From positions 116,338,533 to 116,402,532 of the forward strand of contig JARDYH010000001.1 in assembly GCA_029215795.1 (NCBI GenBank): a stretch of DNA of 64,000 nt, given 5' to 3'. Both the position numbers and the translations under genes were made by a program. Below, piece by piece: positions 61,021 through 64,000 of this stretch (its first letter is position 1; each line of letters starts with the position of its first letter). The notes under the pieces were generated by a model. The model did not search any database, was not told where the DNA came from, and saw only the letters and a program-made list of their open reading frames with translations. The DNA comes from Anniella stebbinsi (taxonomy: Eukaryota; Chordata; Lepidosauria; Squamata; Anniellidae).

Positions 61021-61122
61021 AGAGCGGGAAGTTTGTAAGTTAGAAAGAGCGGGAAGTTTAAAATGAGAAAAGAGCGGGAAATGTCTGAGTTGAAAAAGAG
61101 CGGGAAATCTAACCTATAAAAG
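61021..61122 (+). promoter_or_regulatory. Four ~25-bp tandem units with GAGCGGGAA, ending in a TATA-like box
   Basis: AGAGCGGGAA recurs at 61021, 61046, 61071 and 61097, followed by a partial fifth unit (AGAGCAGCAC). The sequence GCGGGAA matches the core of E2F-type binding sites. TATAAAAG at 61115-61122 lies in the fourth unit, about 120 bp before the open transposase frame. This arrangement looks like a promoter of the hAT, but function is inferred from motifs only. Confidence 0.5.
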
Positions 61123-61239
61123 AGCAGCACAAACGTTACCGTAGAGAGGAGGGAATAAGAAGAGCAAAAGAGTGAAATCACTAGAAGAAAACAAGCTCTT
61201 AAGGAGGCCAGAGATCCTTAAGGAGCAGGTCGCGGAGTC

Positions 61240-62335
61240 CACAATGCCATTCAAACTGGTGCTGATAGTCTGTCCATCGATATTCAGTGTATTATAGATA
61301 AAGTGTACAACTATTTCTGTATCTATACTGTGCGCGTTGCATCACTGAAAGAGTACTGTGAATTTTTGAATGTCTCATACAAAAATCTCATTACTCATGT
61401 AAAGACGAGATGGCTCAGCCTGTTTCCAGCCATAGAAAGGTTCATCCAGATGTTTGAACCACTTAAATCATATTTTCTTTCTCTTGACAGATGCCCTGCT
61501 ATTCTGAAATCATTCTTTTCTGATGTTAGTGGGGAGGCCTATTTGTTGTTCTTATATGCTCAGATGAACCCATTTCAGAAGGGTATTAGTGTAATTGAGA
61601 GGGAAGAAATATCTGTGAATGAGGTAAGGTATGAACTTCTGAATGTGATACAGATACTGAGAGAAAGGCAGGAGAAGTGTTTTCTTACTTCAAAAGTTAA
61701 AGAGTTGCTAGAAGATTTGTCACCGTATCAAAGAACAAAATTTCAAGATGAATGCATGTCATTTTATCAGGCAACTATGGAATATCTGATAAAATGGAGC
61801 AAGTCTCTGTCTCACCTTGAACATTTTGACTGGCTACTTCTGAAAAATACACCTGTTTGGGAAAAGGTAGAAGTTTCTCTGAAGTGGTTGGAGGAAAACA
61901 CAATGTGTAAAGTAAATGAGAGTGCTTTGTTCGATCAGGTCTTAAAACTGAAGTTGTATGTAAATGAGAATTTAGCAAATGTGAGTTGGGCAAATTTGTT
62001 ATCACATAGGAAATGGGTGGAATTTTTGAACACTTGTATTTCTGAGGAACAGTATTCAGAGTTAATCAAAATTGCTGAGTTTTATTTTTCTATCCCTGGA
62101 CATAATGCCAATGTGGAGAGGGTGTTTTCCCTCATGAATATCAATTGAACAGAAGAAAGGAACAGGCTAACAACACAATCCATTACAGCAATCCTTCAAA
62201 TACAGTATAATATGAGATCTGTCACCTGTTCAGAATTCAGTAAGATAATTAAAAACCAGACAAAATTTCTTGACTCTGTGCACAGTTCAGAAAAATATGG
62301 GTGGTTTGATAAACAAAAAAAAATGAAAATATTTT
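61240..62335 (+). pseudogene. hAT transposase remnant, C-terminal two thirds
   Basis: One frame reads HNAIQTGADSLSIDIQCIID before the open stretch and continues from 61303 through HVKTRWLSLFPAIERFIQMF, EPLKSYFLSLD and EEQYSELIKIAEFYFSI to PGHNANVERVFSLMN, the hAT dimerisation motif. A TGA at 62146 interrupts the frame (N-stop-T-E-E-R-N). Beyond it the frame still reads ERNRLTTQSITAILQIQYN and HSSEKYGW, as expected for this family. The N-terminal zinc-finger and first catalytic part are not visible. No ATG starts this frame; the apparent start at 61303 is a GTG inside the domain. A dead copy, on the same strand as dystrophin. Confidence 0.85.
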
Positions 62336-62403
62336 AGAACATGTTTTAGTTAGAGAAATCATTTTCTTACTTCAAGAAACCTGCGGATTTAAGTGTACAT
62401 TAA

Positions 62404-62836
62404 TGAGGATGATCAGGGATCTGGAAACAAAGCCCTTTGAGGAGAGATTGAAAGAACTGGACATGTGTAGCCCGGAGAAGAGAAGTCTGAGGGGAGACAT
62501 GATAGCACTCTTCAAGGACTTGAAAGGTTGTCACACAGAGGAGGGTCAGGATCTCTTCTCGATCATCCCAAAGTGCAGGACGTGGAATAATGGGCTCAAG
62601 TGACAGGAAGCCAGATTCCAACTAGACATCAGGAAAAACTTCCTGGCTGTTAGAGCAGTACAACAATGAAACCAATGACCTAGGGAGGTGGTGGGCTCTC
62701 CCACACTAGAGGCATTCAAGAGGCAGCTGGACAGCCATCTGTCAGGGATGCTTTGAGGTGGATTCCTGCATTGAGCAGGGGGTTGGACTTGTTGGCCTTA
62801 TAGGCCCCTTCCAGCTCTTACTGTTCTATGATTCTA
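62404..62836 (+). mobile_element. CR1-like LINE 3' end nested in the hAT
   Basis: The + strand reads IRDLETKPFEERLKELDMCS, PEKRSLRGDMIALFKDLKG and EEGQDLFSIIPKCRTWNNG, then (after a stop) further CR1 C-terminal sequence. It closes with the 3' end GGGTTGGACTTGTTGGCC, CTTATAGGCCCCTTCCAGCT and TTCTATGATTCT. It lies after the transposase frame, so it inserted in the hAT 3' part. Confidence 0.9.
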
Positions 62837-62846
62837 ATTTTAGTAC

Positions 62847-62914
62847 TGTTTGAACCACTTAAGTCTTTCTTTCTCTTGATTTCAGAATAGCAGGGCATCT
62901 GTTATTCTTTTCTG
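62847..62914 (+). repeat. Partial duplicate of transposase DNA with a 22-bp micro-inversion
   Basis: This stretch repeats 61450-61522 (GTTTGAACCACTTAA, TTTCTTTCTCTTGA, ATTCTTTTCTG) in the same orientation. The 22 bases at 62880-62901 are the exact reverse complement of 61488-61509. A 5-bp deletion is also present in the duplicate. Confidence 0.88.
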
Positions 62915-63013
62915 CCAATTTTCTTTGATCAATTATCATTTTTTCAAAGGAAGTGTTAGATCTCTCCATTAAACCCTGACGGGCAGTATCTGGCAAAAGT
63001 CATGCTCCCCTCT

Positions 63014-63178
63014 GCTGTTCTGGTGTGCCCTGATACAGAGCCCTTAGCTATTCTAGCCTGCCCTACTGCAGACTCTTCAAACTACTTTGGCTACTCTTGC
63101 AGATTCTCCAACTGTTCTGGCCTGGCCTGTCACAGACCTTGTGAGTATTTTTGCCTGCCCTAAGACAGAAATGTTGGA
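63014..63178 (+). repeat. Degenerate ~33-bp tandem repeat in hAT 3' region
   Basis: About five diverged units share CTGTTCTGGCCTG, CCCTACTGCAGACTC or AGACAGA words in the same order, just upstream of the 3' end of the hAT. Confidence 0.6.
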
Positions 63179-63329
63179 AGTGCCAGGTTAATAATGGTTA
63201 TTTTATTAATGTTTATGCATTCTGAGTTATGTCAAATGACTTATGTATTTTAAATGCAAAAATAAATAAATACATTTTAAAAATTGTCCCGGTTTTGAGG
63301 ATTCGTAATATGGCAACCCTATCCCAACT

Positions 63330-63356
63330 CCTAGTCCAATACTACACCACACTGGC
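63330..63356 (-). mobile_element. Head of the interrupted SINE
   Basis: This is the remaining tRNA-like head, ACTACACCACACTGG on the + strand. It is continuous with 58840-58993 once the hAT and one TSD copy are mentally removed. Confidence 0.8.
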
Positions 63357-64000
63357 ATTCCAAAGACTAAACATCAGCAAGTGCAGAAAGAAAGCAAATA
63401 AAAGTTACAGCATGGCCGTCTATTACAAATATTCATTGAGAACCCTAGGGATAAGGTCCAAGATCCAGATGACTCCTCTTCTTAGTTTAAGATGTCATTG
63501 TGCCCATTTGCCTTGTAACTTTTTCTAAATCCAAAATTTTACAACATTCTTGCTATTTCCTAGATCACAAAAATGCTTCACCCAGGGAGCTTGTATTCTG
63601 CCACTTCTAATGCAGTTTTTATGTTTGCAGATCATTATCCCTACAGTCCTTGCAGTCATTCCAACATAAATCAGTTTACCAAGGGCATTGAACAGCACAG
63701 ACTACCCCCTTTAGTACTGCATTTTTTTAAAAAAAATCATTGATATGGTATTGTTATCTATCAGATTGATAAAGTGTTTTAACTTCATACAGTTTGTGCA
63801 AGCACTACAAATGACCGCATGAAAAATAGTGTAATGCTCTTTCTCCAGTGGGAGTAGTAACTTCAAGTTACAATGTACCAATGTGTCCTTCAAATGTTGT
63901 GGATATTTTTATTCCTTATATTTCTGAATTCGTTATGTCACTCCAGTCTGGATTCAGGCCCAGTTTGTTGACAGAATCGGCCATGGGATGACCTTCTTCG

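Larger units (their letters stand above)
59002..63321 (+). mobile_element. hAT transposon with TIRs, exact 8-bp TSD and broken transposase
   Basis: The termini TAGGGTTGCCATAT and ATATGGCAACCCTA are perfect 14-bp inverted repeats. The flanks are an exact 8-bp duplication, TCCCAACT (58994-59001 and 63322-63329), inside a SINE. A hAT transposase remnant lies at 61240-62335. The element is 4,320 bp, but it contains nested insertions: a Harbinger-like element (59097-59818), a short repeat (60345-60546) and a CR1 (62404-62836). The original hAT was therefore roughly 3 kb, a normal size for an autonomous element. The interior also shows tandem GAGCGGGAA repeats and a TATA-like box before the coding part. 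Confidence 0.93.
36380..64000 (+). other. DMD: Dystrophin intron 54, 5' part
   Basis: This is intron sequence downstream of the exon 54 donor. No candidate exon 55 was found by eye. Stretches without a recognisable element are about 36390-38500, 38670-39550, 39920-40320, 41760-42600, 44560-45350, 46460-47290, 51910-53440, 53590-53920, 54810-54950, 55000-56320, 56400-57080, 57120-57850, 58115-58800 and 63360-64000. The 58440-58800 stretch is CpG-rich and holds a short perfect hairpin (11-bp arms, near 58680-58712), so it may be a fragment of a DNA element. Confidence 0.88.

Noticed and set aside
61303..62148. 281-codon ORF as a domesticated hAT gene
   Set aside because: The frame starts at a GTG within the domain, is broken by a TGA before the family's C-terminus, and sits in an element with intact TIRs and TSD. 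It is a dead transposon copy.
36380..64000. Search for exon 55
   Set aside because: No acceptor followed by sequence encoding the conserved start of exon 55 (S-E-R-E-A-A-L-E-E) was seen. The reading was by eye, so a missed match is possible but unlikely.

Overview
The window is vertebrate nuclear DNA, almost certainly from a squamate reptile (lizard type). The only host gene I can support is dystrophin (DMD) on the + strand. Two exons have correct lengths, phases and splice sites: one equivalent to human exon 53 (23500-23711, 212 bp) and one equivalent to exon 54 (36225-36379, 155 bp). They encode a continuous piece of the spectrin-repeat rod (repeats 20-21). The remainder is the end of intron 52 (1-23499), all of intron 53 (23712-36224, 12.5 kb) and the start of intron 54 (36380-64000). 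I found no exon 52 or 55, tRNA, rRNA, CRISPR or independent host gene.

The introns are packed with transposable elements in the mix usual for lizards. There are L2-like, CR1-like and L1-like LINEs, a decayed DIRS-like retrotransposon, tRNA-headed SINEs, hAT elements with 8-bp target-site duplications (TSDs), and PIF/Harbinger-like elements with 3-bp TSDs. Nearly all longer ORFs are transposon fragments or the two strands of foldback elements.

Layout. 1-8600: L2 3' ends, short repeats and a DNA-transposon-like repeat at 6.5-7.2 kb. 8.6-13 kb: DIRS-like element split by a palindromic hAT MITE. 15-16 kb: L2 piece and a CpG-rich repeat. 16.9-19.7 kb: L1 on the - strand with a 12-bp TSD. 23 kb: hAT MITE, then exon 53. 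25.6-28.8 kb: two hAT-like elements, one with a 75-bp perfect inverted repeat and one with GATCCG-rich long TIRs around a ~150-bp tandem array. 30.9-32.1 kb: L2 tail and a chain of consecutive hairpins. 35.2-36.1 kb: L1 3' end stopping about 100 bp before exon 54. 39.6 kb: Harbinger-like MITE. 42.6-44 kb: L2 with a nearly intact reverse transcriptase ORF. 47.7-50.2 kb: CR1 carrying a nested L2, a hAT MITE and an L1 3' end. 59.0-63.3 kb: a hAT element with TIRs and an exact 8-bp TSD, inserted in a SINE and itself carrying a Harbinger-like element, a short repeat and a CR1.

The genes do not form a system. Dystrophin is spliced through this region, and the transposons are passengers in its introns. 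The most unusual structures are the hairpin chain (31.1-32.0 kb), the nested hAT with tandem E2F-like motifs before a TATA box and an internal 22-bp micro-inversion, the 75-bp perfect hairpin, and the L1 end beside the exon 54 acceptor. All assignments come from reading the sequence and from remembered family hallmarks; no database search was possible.
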